64,000 bases of DNA from Vreelandella arcis. GTDB lineage: Bacteria; Pseudomonadota; Gammaproteobacteria; Pseudomonadales; Halomonadaceae. The stretch spans positions 186,001-250,000 of the forward strand of contig NZ_FNII01000003.1 of the NCBI RefSeq assembly GCF_900103865.1, read 5' to 3'. This document shows, piece by piece, positions 1-10,767 of the stretch (position 1 is the stretch's first letter; each line of letters starts with the position of its first letter). The translations under genes and the position numbers were made by a program. The notes under the pieces are model-generated. The model did no database searches. It saw only the letters and a list, made by a program, of their open reading frames with translations, and was not told the DNA's origin.

Positions 1-1617
1 ATGGCCTTGGTTTCCGCCATTTTGATTGGTCGAATCACCCTGTTGCAGGTGATTGACCGCCCTTTTTTGCAAAGCCAAGGGGACGCTCGCACACTGCGCA
101 ATGAGACCATTCCCGCCCACCGGGGAATGATCACCGACCGCAATGGCGAACCGCTGGCCATATCCACTCCGGTCGTAACGCTCTGGGCGAACCCTCAGGA
201 ACTGCCTGACGATGCCATTCAGCGCATTGTGCTTGCCCAGTCACTAGGCATGTCGCTGGAAGCTTTCGAAGCTCGCGTGGCGCGCTACAGTGAACACGAG
301 TTCATGTATTTGCGTCGTCAAATGACGCCAGACGCTGCGCAACGTATCCTCGATCTGCGCACGCCCGGCGTTTACCCTCAGCGCGAATACAAGCGCTACT
401 ACCCGGCCGGTGAGGTCGCCGCCCAACTGCTAGGGGTTACCAACGTCGATGACGTGGGTCAGGAGGGGTTGGAGCTTGCTTACCAGCCCCACTTGGCCGG
501 TCACCCGGGGCAGCGGCGTATCATCAAAGACCGTCGAGGTCGGCTGGTTAGAGAGCTAGATGTGATTCGTGATGCCCAGCCAGGGGGTGATCTAACGCTG
601 TCGATTGATCAGCGTCTACAGTATATGGCCTATCGCGAATTACGCTCAGCGGTTGCCGAAAATGAGGCGGATGGTGGCGTGCTGGTGATGATGGACGCGC
701 GCAGCGGCGAAGTATTGGCCATGGCGAATTTACCTTCTTATAACCCCAATAACCGGGCGGGGCTTGATCCGCGCGGGTTGCGTAACCAGGCGCTGGTCGA
801 TGTATTTGAGCCGGGCTCGGTGATGAAGCCGTTGGCCATGTCGGCGGTTCTGGAAAGTGAAGGGTTTGACCGCAATACCGTGGTCGATACCTCGCCCGGC
901 TGGATGCGAATCGATGAATATACCATTCGTGATTTTCGCAATTATGGTGAGCTGGATTTGGCCGGCATTCTAGAACACTCTTCGAATGTGGGTATGTCCC
1001 GCCTGGCGTTGCAACTTGGCGATACGGCGATTTGGGAGAAATACCATCAATTAGGTTTGGGGCAAGCCCCTGGCACTGGCTTTCCTGGTGAGGCGACGGG
1101 CAGCTTGCCGGCGCATGTTAACTGGTCGCGCAGTGAGCGGGCGACGCTCGCCTATGGGTACGGTCTATCTGTGTCCGCGGTTCAATTGGCGAGTGCATAT
1201 ACGGCACTCGCCAATGATGGTGTGCGTTTGCCGCCCTCCTTGCTGCGTCTCGCCGAACCGCCTCAAGGGACACCTGCTATACAGCCGAAGGTGGCCAATG
1301 ATCTGCTGAATATTTTAGAAACGTCGGTAGCGGCCTATACCGGTGGGCGACGCGCCCGCGTTGAGGGTTATCGTGTGGGGGGTAAAACAGGCACGGTGCG
1401 TAAAATAGGCCAGCAAGGCTATACCACCGATGCGTACCGCAGCGTTTTTGCTGGCATTGCGCCGATTTCGGATCCGCGCATCGTCACTGTGGTCATGATA
1501 GATCACCCCAAAGCCGGCGAATTTTATGGGGGAGCAGTGGCAGCCCCGGTATTCTCAAGTGTCACCGGCAACGCGCTACGCTTATTGGATGTACCACCCG
1601 ACCGTGAGGTGGACTAG
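1..1617 (+). CDS. ftsI: Peptidoglycan D,D-transpeptidase FtsI (PBP3), 5' end cut by window
   Basis: Septal transpeptidase that cross-links peptidoglycan at the division site, anchored in the inner membrane. The visible 538 residues begin inside or next to the N-terminal membrane helix, followed by the PBP dimerisation domain and the transpeptidase domain. The three catalytic motifs are present in this numbering: SVMK at 273-276, SSN at 327-329 and KTG at 462-464. FtsI proteins usually have a short cytoplasmic tail before the helix, so the ATG at base 1 is probably internal and the true start lies outside the window. It is the first gene of the division/cell-wall run, and murE follows after 15 bases. 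Confidence 0.96.
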   Translation: MALVSAILIGRITLLQVIDRPFLQSQGDARTLRNETIPAHRGMITDRNGEPLAISTPVVTLWANPQELPDDAIQRIVLAQSLGMSLEAFEARVARYSEHEFMYLRRQMTPDAAQRILDLRTPGVYPQREYKRYYPAGEVAAQLLGVTNVDDVGQEGLELAYQPHLAGHPGQRRIIKDRRGRLVRELDVIRDAQPGGDLTLSIDQRLQYMAYRELRSAVAENEADGGVLVMMDARSGEVLAMANLPSYNPNNRAGLDPRGLRNQALVDVFEPGSVMKPLAMSAVLESEGFDRNTVVDTSPGWMRIDEYTIRDFRNYGELDLAGILEHSSNVGMSRLALQLGDTAIWEKYHQLGLGQAPGTGFPGEATGSLPAHVNWSRSERATLAYGYGLSVSAVQLASAYTALANDGVRLPPSLLRLAEPPQGTPAIQPKVANDLLNILETSVAAYTGGRRARVEGYRVGGKTGTVRKIGQQGYTTDAYRSVFAGIAPISDPRIVTVVMIDHPKAGEFYGGAVAAPVFSSVTGNALRLLDVPPDREVD

Positions 1618-1632
1618 TTGGAAGGAGACAGC

Positions 1633-3114
1633 ATGACGCTGAGCCCAAATGAGGTAATGCAGGCACTGGCTAAAGTATGGCCTGCCGGTAAGTTGCCCGG
1701 CGAGCTGCCAACCCTGCCTGAGCGTGTCAGCGTTACCAGCGACTCTCGGCAGGTGGCCCCCGGCGATATCTTTGTGGCCGTCCCCGGTGGCCAGCATGAT
1801 GGTCGCGACTTCATTGATCAGGCGATTGAGGCCGGCGCCGGGTTGGTGCTTTCCCATGCGAGCCAGGGGGATATCACTCTCGAGGGCCGCGTGCTACAGC
1901 TGCCGTACCTGACCCGGCGGCTGGGTGAATTGGGTCGTGCGCTCTTTCAACTGCCTGCAGGCCCTGAGGTCATTGGCGTCACGGGAACCAACGGAAAGAG
2001 TTCGGTGACGCACTATATTGCCGCTTTAAGCGAGACGCTCGGGACACCCGCCGGCGTTATCGGCACCTTAGGCGTCGGCCGTTTGGGGGCGTTAAGCGAT
2101 ACGGGCTTGACGACACCGGGTGCGCTCGCCATGCACGAAGCGTTGGGCGGGTTGGCTCGCCAAGGCGTAAAGCGAGTAGCGCTGGAGGTCTCGTCGCATG
2201 CTCTTGCACAGTCTCGTCTGGATAGCGTCGACATTACCAGCGGTGTGTTTACTAATTTGAGTCGTGATCATTTGGATTATCACGGCAGCATGGCGGCCTA
2301 CGCAGCGACTAAAGCCAAGCTGTTTCGGCGCACCGAACTCACCCTGGCGGTTGTCAACGGCGATGACCCCTTGGCTCGCTTGATGTTGGCGGGGTGCGAC
2401 AAACACGTGCGTGTTCTGGCGACAGGGACCGATGAGGCGGTGACTTTACGTGTCGTCGGCTGGCACCCCCACAGCCAAGGCCAGGAAGCCCTAATCGCCA
2501 CCCCAGATGGCGAAAGGGCGCTTTCGCTTACGCTGATGGGGCGCTTTAATCTGGATAATGTGCTATTGGCGATGGCGGCGCTGTATGGCGCAGGTGAGTC
2601 ATTGGACGCCCTGTTTGACGCGGCTGCATCGCTTTCGCCCGTACCGGGTCGTATGGAGTGCTATCGTCAAGCGAACGCACCCAGTGTTGTGGTGGATTAC
2701 GCCCATACGCCGGATGCTCTCGATAACGCCCTGCGCGCACTGGCGGGTCACGCTGGTCGCCTGTGGTGCGTATTTGGCTGCGGTGGTGAGCGCGATACCG
2801 GCAAGCGAGCCGAGATGGCTCGCGTGGCAGAAGCCCAGGCGGATGTGGTCATCGTCACCGATGATAATCCCCGTGGAGAGCCCGCCGAGCGCATTCGTGA
2901 GGAGATTTTAGCAGGCTTTACCCAGGCTCAGCCGTTGGAAGTGGCTAATCGCCGTGAGGCCATTGCTTATGCGGTTCGTCACGCGGGTTCTGATGACGTT
3001 ATTTTGGTAGCCGGCAAAGGGCACGAGCCCTATCAAGAGATTCAAGGCGTTCGCTATCCCTACCACGACGGTGAGGAAGTACGCGCGGCCTTGGCCGCTC
3101 GGGGGGCGCGCTAA
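1633..3114 (+). CDS. murE: UDP-N-acetylmuramoyl-tripeptide synthetase (meso-DAP adding) MurE
   Basis: Cytoplasmic Mur ligase adding meso-diaminopimelate to UDP-MurNAc-L-Ala-D-Glu. The ATP-binding GTNGKS lies at residues 118-123. The DNPR motif at 411-414 is the known signature of DAP-specific rather than lysine-specific MurE. Length 493 aa is normal. The ATG at 1633 was chosen over an in-frame TTG at 1618 because a GAAGGAGA ribosome-binding site sits at 1621-1628. The stop codon directly abuts the murF start, so the two are probably translationally coupled. Confidence 0.96.
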   Translation: MTLSPNEVMQALAKVWPAGKLPGELPTLPERVSVTSDSRQVAPGDIFVAVPGGQHDGRDFIDQAIEAGAGLVLSHASQGDITLEGRVLQLPYLTRRLGELGRALFQLPAGPEVIGVTGTNGKSSVTHYIAALSETLGTPAGVIGTLGVGRLGALSDTGLTTPGALAMHEALGGLARQGVKRVALEVSSHALAQSRLDSVDITSGVFTNLSRDHLDYHGSMAAYAATKAKLFRRTELTLAVVNGDDPLARLMLAGCDKHVRVLATGTDEAVTLRVVGWHPHSQGQEALIATPDGERALSLTLMGRFNLDNVLLAMAALYGAGESLDALFDAAASLSPVPGRMECYRQANAPSVVVDYAHTPDALDNALRALAGHAGRLWCVFGCGGERDTGKRAEMARVAEAQADVVIVTDDNPRGEPAERIREEILAGFTQAQPLEVANRREAIAYAVRHAGSDDVILVAGKGHEPYQEIQGVRYPYHDGEEVRAALAARGAR

Positions 3115-4473
3115 ATGGACTGGACGTTGGGCCGCGTGGCCAGCGCGCTTGCCATCAACGCGCCGTCAGGATTGGCGTCTACGCCGATCAGCGCTGTTGT
3201 TACCGATACCCGCAACATGGTGGCGGGCGGGTTATTTGTGGCCTTGAAAGGGCCGCGTTTTGATGGGCATGATTTGTTGGCCGAGGCGCAGCAGGCCGGT
3301 GCGGTTGCCGCCTTAGTAGAAGCGCCCGTGGATAGCGCGATGCCCCAGTTAGTGTGTGCCGATACCCGCCTGGGGTTGGGTTTGTTAGGCGCTGCCGCCC
3401 GCGAAGCATGGCAGGGCCCCCTCGTAGCGGTGACCGGCAATAGTGGCAAAACGACTGTAAAGGACATCACCGCCGCGTTACTTGAGCCGCTCGGGCCGGT
3501 TCATTCGACGCAGGGTAATTTGAACAACGATATAGGGGCGCCGCTCACGTTGCTGGCGCTTTCGCCCGAGCATCAAGCAGCTGTTGTTGAGTTAGGGGCT
3601 AATCATTTGGGCGAAATCGCCTGGACAACCCGGTTGGCACGGCCTCAAGTCGCGATTATTACCAATGTGACCGGTGCTCACGTCGGAGAATTCGGCGGCA
3701 TGGGGCAAATCGCCCAAGCCAAGGGCGAAGTGCTCAGCGGTTTGCAGGTCGATGGCGTGGCGGTTTTAAACCGAGATGACCGCTATTTTGCCTACTGGTC
3801 GGCATGCGCTGCGCCTGGCCGTGTAGTGAGCTATAGCACTAACATGCCGGCGGACATCTGTGCCGAAGCGCTTTCCTGTGACTCCCAAGGGCGTTATGCT
3901 TTTACGCTTAATTATCAAGGGCGAGACATTGGCCGTGTGCAACTGCCCCTGCTGGGTAAGCATAATGTGAGTAATGCCTTAGCGGCGACGGCAGCAGCGC
4001 TCAGCTTAGGAGTGTCAGCGGAGCAGGTGATGGAGCGACTAGCGCGCCTAAAAGCATTACCTAACCGGCTGAGCGTGATTCCAGGCCCGCGCGGTGCGAG
4101 CCTACTCAATGACACCTATAACGCTAACCCAGGCGCCGTAAAAGCTGCGTTGGATACCCTGGTTAGCTTGCCTGGGCCACATTGGTGTGCACTCGGGGCA
4201 ATGGGCGAGTTGGGTGATGATTCTAACGCCCTGCACGCTGAGATTGGACGCTACGCGGCCCAATTAGGGATAGAGAGACTATTGACCCTAGGGGAGTCGG
4301 CTAAACCGGCAAGCGACGCCTTTGAGGGTGGATTGCATTTTAATGATTACGCGACGCTTGTGCGTCATCTTCACAACACGTTGCCGCCCAATGCCAGTTT
4401 ATTGGTCAAAGGGTCGCGCAGCGCAGGCATGGAACACGTTGTCACCGCCCTGCGCACGGATAAGATAAGGTAA
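3115..4473 (+). CDS. murF: UDP-MurNAc-tripeptide--D-Ala-D-Ala ligase MurF
   Basis: Adds the D-Ala-D-Ala dipeptide to UDP-MurNAc-tripeptide, the last cytoplasmic Mur ligase step. The ATP-binding GNSGKTT lies at residues 108-114, and the central-domain ATP/Mg region and C-terminal Rossmann-like domain are both present. Length 452 aa is typical. The ATG immediately follows the murE TAA with no gap. The dipeptide substrate is made by DdlB, encoded further along the same run. Confidence 0.96.
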   Translation: MDWTLGRVASALAINAPSGLASTPISAVVTDTRNMVAGGLFVALKGPRFDGHDLLAEAQQAGAVAALVEAPVDSAMPQLVCADTRLGLGLLGAAAREAWQGPLVAVTGNSGKTTVKDITAALLEPLGPVHSTQGNLNNDIGAPLTLLALSPEHQAAVVELGANHLGEIAWTTRLARPQVAIITNVTGAHVGEFGGMGQIAQAKGEVLSGLQVDGVAVLNRDDRYFAYWSACAAPGRVVSYSTNMPADICAEALSCDSQGRYAFTLNYQGRDIGRVQLPLLGKHNVSNALAATAAALSLGVSAEQVMERLARLKALPNRLSVIPGPRGASLLNDTYNANPGAVKAALDTLVSLPGPHWCALGAMGELGDDSNALHAEIGRYAAQLGIERLLTLGESAKPASDAFEGGLHFNDYATLVRHLHNTLPPNASLLVKGSRSAGMEHVVTALRTDKIR

Positions 4474-4482
4474 ACGCCGTTC

Positions 4483-5565
4483 ATGTTACTTCACTTGGCG
4501 AATTTTCTGGCGGAGTATCAATCTGCCTTTCAGGTTTTTAATTATTTAACGTTGCGCGTGATCTTGGCAGCCCTAACCGCGCTATTTTTGTGCTTGTGGC
4601 TAGGGCCCTGGGTGATCCGGCGGCTGGTCGAAGGGCAAATTGGTCAAGCCGTGCGTGATGATGGTCCGCAGTCTCACCTGTCTAAAGCCGGGACACCGAC
4701 CATGGGCGGCGCGATGATATTGCTGGCCATAGCGATCAGTACGTTGTTGTGGGGCGACCTGACGAATCACTATGTGTGGGTGGTGCTGGGTGTCACGCTG
4801 GGCTTTGGCGCGATTGGCTGGGTAGACGATTACCGCAAGGTCGTTGAGAAAAACCCGCGTGGTTTACCGGCGCGGTGGAAGTATTTTTGGCAGTCGGTAG
4901 TGGGCTTGGGCGCGGCTGTTATTCTTTATATGACGGCGGCATCACCATTAGAAACCAGTTTGTTGATCCCCACGCTGAAAGACGTTGCTGTGCCCCTGGG
5001 CGTTTTTTATATCCTGTTAACTTACCTGGTGATTGTCGGTAGCTCCAACGCGGTGAACCTGACCGACGGACTTGACGGCTTGGCCATCATGCCCACCGTG
5101 CTTGTGGCAATGGGGCTGGCCGTATTTGCTTATGCCAGTGGTAATACCTTGTTCGCTGACTATCTACATATTCCGTTTATATTGGGTACCGGTGAGTTGG
5201 CGGTCTTTTGTGCCACGATTGCAGGGGCTGGGTTGGGATTCTTGTGGTTTAACACTTACCCCGCCCAAGTGTTTATGGGCGATGTGGGAGCGTTGGCGTT
5301 AGGCGCAGCCTTAGGCGTCGTGGCGGTCATCGTTCGCCAGGAAATTGTGTTGTTCATCATGGGCGGCATTTTTGTATTGGAAACGGTGTCGGTAATCTTG
5401 CAAGTGAGCTCCTACAAGCTGACGGGGCGCCGTATCTTCCGCATGGCGCCTTTGCATCATCATTATGAGTTGAAAGGATGGCCGGAGCCACGTGTCATTG
5501 TGCGCTTCTGGATCATTACTGTCGTACTGGTGCTGTTAGGGCTGGCGACGCTTAAAGTTCGTTAA
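4483..5565 (+). CDS. mraY: Phospho-N-acetylmuramoyl-pentapeptide transferase MraY
   Basis: Polytopic inner-membrane enzyme transferring phospho-MurNAc-pentapeptide to undecaprenyl phosphate to make lipid I. It shows about ten hydrophobic segments and the family's catalytic motifs: the Asp pair D115-D116, NLTDGLDG around 193-199 and the HHH motif at 325-327. Length 360 aa matches E. coli MraY. It starts 9 bases after murF and lies between murF and murD as in most proteobacterial clusters. Confidence 0.97.
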   Translation: MLLHLANFLAEYQSAFQVFNYLTLRVILAALTALFLCLWLGPWVIRRLVEGQIGQAVRDDGPQSHLSKAGTPTMGGAMILLAIAISTLLWGDLTNHYVWVVLGVTLGFGAIGWVDDYRKVVEKNPRGLPARWKYFWQSVVGLGAAVILYMTAASPLETSLLIPTLKDVAVPLGVFYILLTYLVIVGSSNAVNLTDGLDGLAIMPTVLVAMGLAVFAYASGNTLFADYLHIPFILGTGELAVFCATIAGAGLGFLWFNTYPAQVFMGDVGALALGAALGVVAVIVRQEIVLFIMGGIFVLETVSVILQVSSYKLTGRRIFRMAPLHHHYELKGWPEPRVIVRFWIITVVLVLLGLATLKVR

Positions 5566-5622
5566 TCCATTTAGTTTTTAATTGTGCCGAGCGTTTCATC
5601 GCTCGGTGTGAGGGAGCCTGGG

Positions 5623-7011
5623 ATGGTTCGCGTTCCACCCGGAATGACGCTAGTAGTAGGGCTGGGGCTCTCGGGACGGGCTATCTGTCGTCACCTGGCA
5701 AGCCTTGGCACACCGTTTATGGTCGCCGACACCCGTGAGGCGCCCCCTGGTATGGCAGCGTTCCTTGAAGCGTATCCGCAGGTGAAGGTGCATTGCGGGC
5801 CGCTTGAAGCGCTAAACCTTGAGGCCGCCGAGGAAGTTGTGGTTAGCCCTGGCGTTGACCCCTACCATCCAACCTTGGCGCCATTAGCCGAGCAGCTTAA
5901 CCCGCGCACCGGTGAACCCCGTCTGGTGGGTGAAATGGCCTTGTTTGTGCGTGCGACACATACGCCGATTGTTGCCATCACCGGCTCCAATGCGAAATCT
6001 AGCGTGACCACTCTGCTGGGCCAGATGGCACTTGCGGCAGGCGTTAATGCGGCCGTTGGGGGTAATCTGGGCACGCCCGCGCTGGATTTGTTGGCGGATG
6101 AGCCTGACGCTGAGTTATTTATTCTGGAGCTTTCCAGTTTCCAGCTTGAAACCACGCCTCGCCTGGGGGCGACCGTTGCGGCGTTTTTAAATTTATCCGA
6201 AGACCACCTAGATCGACATGGGGATATGCAAGGCTACCGTAACGCCAAACAAGCCGTTTTTCATGGCGCGCAACTGGCCATCGTTAATGCCGATGACCCG
6301 CTAACCTTTCCGATTCAACCGGTTCCCAAGGTGACGCAGTTTGGCGCCCAGCCGCCTAGCGAACACCACTGGGGGTTGGCGTACCATCAAGGACGCTTAA
6401 CGCTAATGCAGGGCGCGACTCCCTGGATTGCCGCCGATCAACTAGCCATGCTTGGTCAGCACCATTACGTTAATGCGCTTGCCGCGTTGGCTATGGGCGA
6501 GGCGCTGGGATTTGATAAGGCCTCTATGTGTCAAACGGTTATAGCATTTAAAGGCCTGGTTCATCGCAGCGAAGTGATTGCCAGCCTCAATGGGGTTAGT
6601 TGGGTCAATGACACTAAAGGCACTAACGTAGGGGCGACGCTGGCAGCGATTGAAGGCATCGGCGCCGCCTTGCAAGGGCGATTGATATTGCTCGCGGGAG
6701 GGGTGGGTAAAGGTGCGGATTTCACACCGCTAGCGGCACCACTAAGCCAAATCGCGCGCTGTGTGATGGTGTTCGGGCAAGATGCGTCGCGTCTGGAAAG
6801 CGCGCTTGCCAGCCACGTCGAGACGCATCGTGTTGAAGATTTAGAGCGCGCCATGGAGGACGCATACGCGCTGGCCCAGCCAGGCGATTGCGTGCTGCTG
6901 TCGCCCGCCTGCGCCAGCCTGGATCAATTCGCTAATTATCAGGCGAGGGGCGAGGCTTTTCGTCACTGGGTGACTCAAAAGGCACAACAAATCGGCGAGG
7001 CCATACCATGA
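5623..7011 (+). CDS. murD: UDP-N-acetylmuramoylalanine--D-glutamate ligase MurD
   Basis: Cytoplasmic ligase adding D-Glu to UDP-MurNAc-L-Ala. The N-terminal Rossmann-like nucleotide domain (GLGLSG) is followed by the ATP-binding GSNAKSS around 121-127, the variant of GTNGKS usual in gammaproteobacterial MurD. The ATG at 5623 has AGGGAG at 5611-5616 with 6-base spacing and gives 462 aa. An in-frame GTG at 5584 would add 13 residues without a good ribosome-binding site. The stop overlaps the ftsW start (ATGA). Confidence 0.95.
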   Translation: MVRVPPGMTLVVGLGLSGRAICRHLASLGTPFMVADTREAPPGMAAFLEAYPQVKVHCGPLEALNLEAAEEVVVSPGVDPYHPTLAPLAEQLNPRTGEPRLVGEMALFVRATHTPIVAITGSNAKSSVTTLLGQMALAAGVNAAVGGNLGTPALDLLADEPDAELFILELSSFQLETTPRLGATVAAFLNLSEDHLDRHGDMQGYRNAKQAVFHGAQLAIVNADDPLTFPIQPVPKVTQFGAQPPSEHHWGLAYHQGRLTLMQGATPWIAADQLAMLGQHHYVNALAALAMGEALGFDKASMCQTVIAFKGLVHRSEVIASLNGVSWVNDTKGTNVGATLAAIEGIGAALQGRLILLAGGVGKGADFTPLAAPLSQIARCVMVFGQDASRLESALASHVETHRVEDLERAMEDAYALAQPGDCVLLSPACASLDQFANYQARGEAFRHWVTQKAQQIGEAIP

Positions 7012-8198
7012 AGCGATTCCAAGGCCTGCGCCAAAAAATATCGACCCAGGGGTTACCCTGCGATATCTGGTTGATCATGGTGGTCGTGTCACTCGCTGGA
7101 TTAGGCTGGGTAATGGTGAGCTCGGCGTCCATCGGGTTGCTTGATAATAGCTACCACTATGCGCAGCAACATGGCTTATTTCTGCTGATCGCGGTGTCTG
7201 CATGCCTGCTGATGTTATGTATCCCCCTGGAAGTGTGGCGACAAAACGCCGGGCTGATACTACTGGTTAGTATTGCACTGTTAATCTTGGTGCTGATCAT
7301 CGGTCAGGAGGTTAACGGCAGTAAACGCTGGATTGCGTTGCCGGGGCCGCTACCTAGCTTGCAGGTGTCAGAGTTTGCCAAAATTGGTCTGATTTTTTAC
7401 ATGGCGGCGTTTATGTCACGGTTCGCCTACGAACTTCGGCGTCGGCCGTTTAGTATGTGGCGGCCGCTGGCCGTATTGGCCGCACCGGCGGGGCTGTTAT
7501 TTTTAGCCCCCGATTTTGGCGGCATGGTGGTGTTTACCGTGTGCGTGATTGGCATGCTCATGATGGCGGGTGCGTCGCTAACCTTGTTGATCGGCAGCGG
7601 TAGCCTCTTGGCGACTGGCGCGGTGATGATGGTGGCCTTGGAACCTTACCGCCTGGCGCGTTGGACTAGTTTCCTTGACCCTTGGGCTGACCAGTTTGCT
7701 ACCGGGTACCAGCTGACCCAGGCGTTGATTGCGTTTGGTCGCGGCCATGTCACGGGCACCGGGCTTGGCAATAGCGTGCAGAAACTCCATTACCTGCCTG
7801 AGGCCCACACCGATTTTATTTTTGCGGTGGTTGCCGAAGAGTTGGGTATGGTGGGCGCCATAACGGTTGTGTTGTTATTTACACTATTGATTGGCCGGGC
7901 GATGTGGATAGGTCGCCGAGCTGAGCTGTCGGGTCATCTGTTCGGAGCTTATGTAAGCTATGGCATCAGCTTTATTATTGCCGCTCAAGCATTTATCAAC
8001 ATGGCGGTGAGTTCCGGGTTGCTGCCCACTAAAGGGCTGACGCTGCCGTTAATCAGCTATGGCGGCTCCAGTTTGCTGGTGACGGGCGTCATGATTGGCC
8101 TGTTGTTACGCACCGATGCCGAAACGCGTCATTACCCCAAACGGTCTCCGACGCCATATCGGTCGCGTCGTGAACCGCGCCTCTCATCGTCAAGGTAA
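7008..8198 (+). CDS. ftsW: SEDS-family septal peptidoglycan polymerase FtsW
   Basis: Inner-membrane SEDS glycosyltransferase that polymerises septal glycan from lipid II with its partner FtsI, encoded upstream. The 396-aa protein has about ten hydrophobic helices. The conserved periplasmic PEAHTDFIFAVVAEELG loop and the late GLTLPLISYGGSS segment are both present. The ATG overlaps the murD stop by 4 bases. Position between murD and murG identifies it as FtsW rather than RodA. Confidence 0.96.
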   Translation: MKRFQGLRQKISTQGLPCDIWLIMVVVSLAGLGWVMVSSASIGLLDNSYHYAQQHGLFLLIAVSACLLMLCIPLEVWRQNAGLILLVSIALLILVLIIGQEVNGSKRWIALPGPLPSLQVSEFAKIGLIFYMAAFMSRFAYELRRRPFSMWRPLAVLAAPAGLLFLAPDFGGMVVFTVCVIGMLMMAGASLTLLIGSGSLLATGAVMMVALEPYRLARWTSFLDPWADQFATGYQLTQALIAFGRGHVTGTGLGNSVQKLHYLPEAHTDFIFAVVAEELGMVGAITVVLLFTLLIGRAMWIGRRAELSGHLFGAYVSYGISFIIAAQAFINMAVSSGLLPTKGLTLPLISYGGSSLLVTGVMIGLLLRTDAETRHYPKRSPTPYRSRREPRLSSSR

Positions 8199-8209
8199 AG
8201 GAGTTGCAT

Positions 8210-9304
8210 GTGACATACCCAGCACGCCGAGTGCTCATCATGGCAGGAGGAACCGGTGGACATGTGATCCCAGCGTTATCGTTGGCGCGGGCCTTGTCTG
8301 CTCAGGGTGTCGAGGTCGAGTGGCTGGGTAGCCCGAAAGGTATTGAAAACCGGTTGGTACCCGAGGCAGGTATTACACTACATACCATTGCCATTTCCGG
8401 GTTGCGCGGCAATGGCCTTGCTGGATGGCTAAAGGCACCCTTGAATTTGAGCCGCGCTGTGCACCAGTCGCGGCGTATAATGGCGGCATTTAAACCTCAT
8501 GTTGTAGTGGGGTTGGGCGGCTTTGCCAGCGGACCAGGCGGGCTAGCTGCTAAAACACTCGGTATACCGCTGGTGATTCATGAGCAGAACGCCGTGGCGG
8601 GGTTGACCAACAGAGTGCTTTCGCGGCTTGCGACGCGCACCTATGCCGCTTTTCCTCAGGCGTTTGCTCAGCGGGCGGAAGTGATTGGCAACCCGGTTCG
8701 CGACGATATCGCTGCGTTGGGGAATACGCCAAGGGATGTGTCGACGATGGCTGCGCGTCGACTGCGACTGCTCGTCGTGGGTGGGTCGCTGGGCGCTGTC
8801 GCCCTTAATGAGCGACTCGCCCCAGCGATTGCGCAGCTGCCGTCAACGCAGCGTCCAGAGATTTGGCATCAGGCCGGCAAGGCGCGAGATAGCGACACGG
8901 CTGCGCTGTATGCAGAGCAGGGCATAGAGGCCCGCGTTGTCCCCTTTATTGATGATATGGCGGCCGCTTACGACTGGGCGGATCTCGTGGTTTGCCGCGC
9001 TGGTGCATTAACCGTTGCCGAGCTGGCGGCAGCGGCCAAACCGTCGCTGCTGGTGCCTTTCCCGTTTGCTGTTGATGACCATCAACGCGTGAATGCCCAG
9101 GTGCTGGTTGAGGCGCAGGCGGCGTTGTGCATTATTCAGTCTGAATTGACCCCTGAGCGGCTTAGCCACGAATTGACTCACTTATTAACGCCCGACACCT
9201 TGGCGGCGATGGCCGCTAATGCACGCCAAGCCGCGCACTTAGAGGCGACCCAACGTTTGGCCGCTGGGTGTCTGGATGTGATACCGCAAGGAGAGACTGC
9301 GTGA
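8210..9304 (+). CDS. murG: UDP-GlcNAc:lipid I N-acetylglucosaminyltransferase MurG
   Basis: Peripheral inner-membrane GT-B glycosyltransferase converting lipid I to lipid II. The glycine-rich AGGTGGHV motif lies near the N-terminus, HEQNAV in the middle, and a C-terminal UDP-GlcNAc-binding half contains the [11 protein letters not shown] region. The GTG at 8210 is preferred because AAAGGAG at 8197-8203 is 6 bases upstream; an in-frame TTG at 8204 would abut that site. Length is 364 aa. The last codons overlap murC (GTGA). Confidence 0.95.
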   Translation: MTYPARRVLIMAGGTGGHVIPALSLARALSAQGVEVEWLGSPKGIENRLVPEAGITLHTIAISGLRGNGLAGWLKAPLNLSRAVHQSRRIMAAFKPHVVVGLGGFASGPGGLAAKTLGIPLVIHEQNAVAGLTNRVLSRLATRTYAAFPQAFAQRAEVIGNPVRDDIAALGNTPRDVSTMAARRLRLLVVGGSLGAVALNERLAPAIAQLPSTQRPEIWHQAGKARDSDTAALYAEQGIEARVVPFIDDMAAAYDWADLVVCRAGALTVAELAAAAKPSLLVPFPFAVDDHQRVNAQVLVEAQAALCIIQSELTPERLSHELTHLLTPDTLAAMAANARQAAHLEATQRLAAGCLDVIPQGETA

Positions 9305-10767
9305 CGGACTTTGAAACTAAACCAGTACCCTCAACGGCTGTCCCCAGTGGCCCGGGTATGCGGCGTATCCGCCGCATCCACTTTGTGGGTATTGGTGGGG
9401 CGGGCATGTGTGGCATCGCAGAGGTGCTCGCCAATCAAGGGTACGCTGTGAGCGGCAGTGATTTGAAACATTCACCCGTCACCGAGCGTTTGAACCAATG
9501 TGGCGTGTGCGTATCGATTGGCCACGCTGAAGAACACGTCGCCGGGGCGGATGTCGTGGTGGTATCGAGCGCTATCGACCACACCAACCCTGAAATACGC
9601 TGGGCCCATGATCATCGCGTGCCGGTGGTTCGACGCGCTGAAATGCTTGCTGAACTAATGCGATTTCGACATGGCATCGCGGTGGCGGGCACCCATGGCA
9701 AGACAACCACGACCAGTTTGACGGCTACGCTTCTGGCGGAGGGCGGCCTTGACCCGACGTTTGTCATCGGTGGCAAGTTGACCAGCGCGGGTACCAACGC
9801 GCGGTTAGGCGAGGGCGACTATTTGGTCGCAGAGGCGGACGAATCTGATGCCTCGTTTTTGCACCTGCAGCCGATGATGTCCATCGTCACCAATATTGAT
9901 GCCGATCACATGGCGACCTACGGCGGTGATTTTTCCCGCCTAAAAAGTACCTTTGTCGAGTTTTTGCATAACCTGCCTTTCTATGGGTTAGCGGTACTAT
10001 GTATTGATGACGCCAATGTCCGCGAGTTAAGCGAAAAGGTGAAGCGTCAGTTCGTGACCTACGGGTTCGATGCAGATGCGGACTACCGGATTGTCGATTT
10101 TTCCCAGCAGGAAGGCGAGGTGTCGTTTACCGCCTTGCGGCCAGGCGGGGCCGAGCCTCTGCCTATCCGTTTGGCGATGCCTGGGCGCCATAATGCGCTA
10201 AACGCAATGGCGGCTATTGTCGTGGCGACGGACGCAGGCGTCAGCGACGCTGCCATCACACGCGCATTGGCGGGGTTTGCGGGTATAGGCCGTCGTTTCC
10301 AAGTGCATGGTCATTTTCCCACCTCGTCAGGTGGAGAAGTCATGCTGGTGGACGATTATGGTCACCACCCCAGAGAAGTGGATATGGTGATCCAGGCCGT
10401 CCGGGCGGGCTGGCCTGAGCGACGTCTGGTGATGCTCTATCAGCCCCATCGCTATAGCCGTACGCGTGATTTATACGAGGATTTCGTACGTGTGCTTTCC
10501 CAGGTGGATACGCTGGTGCTGTTGGACGTTTATAGCGCTGGTGAATCGGTGATTCCCGGCGCTGAAGGGCGTACGTTGGCGGGCTCGATTCGTCAGCGGG
10601 GTGAGGTCGACCCAATTTTTGTCGAGCATAAACACGAATTACCCGGTCTATTAAGTAATGTATTACGCCCTGGGGATATTTTGATTACCCAAGGGGCGGG
10701 GGACGTTGGCGGTATTTCCCTGCGCTTAGCCCAAGCCCAGATGGCGTTAAATGAGGTAGATCTGTGA
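9301..10767 (+). CDS. murC: UDP-N-acetylmuramate--L-alanine ligase MurC
   Basis: First Mur ligase, adding L-Ala to UDP-MurNAc. The N-terminal [12 protein letters not shown] nucleotide-binding loop is followed by the ATP-binding GTHGKTT at about 130-136. The GTG at 9301 overlaps the murG TGA and has AAGGAGA at 9288-9294; starting there gives 488 aa. A longer in-frame start at 9268 lies inside murG and has no ribosome-binding site. It is coupled to ddlB by another GTGA overlap. Confidence 0.95.
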   Translation: MTDFETKPVPSTAVPSGPGMRRIRRIHFVGIGGAGMCGIAEVLANQGYAVSGSDLKHSPVTERLNQCGVCVSIGHAEEHVAGADVVVVSSAIDHTNPEIRWAHDHRVPVVRRAEMLAELMRFRHGIAVAGTHGKTTTTSLTATLLAEGGLDPTFVIGGKLTSAGTNARLGEGDYLVAEADESDASFLHLQPMMSIVTNIDADHMATYGGDFSRLKSTFVEFLHNLPFYGLAVLCIDDANVRELSEKVKRQFVTYGFDADADYRIVDFSQQEGEVSFTALRPGGAEPLPIRLAMPGRHNALNAMAAIVVATDAGVSDAAITRALAGFAGIGRRFQVHGHFPTSSGGEVMLVDDYGHHPREVDMVIQAVRAGWPERRLVMLYQPHRYSRTRDLYEDFVRVLSQVDTLVLLDVYSAGESVIPGAEGRTLAGSIRQRGEVDPIFVEHKHELPGLLSNVLRPGDILITQGAGDVGGISLRLAQAQMALNEVDL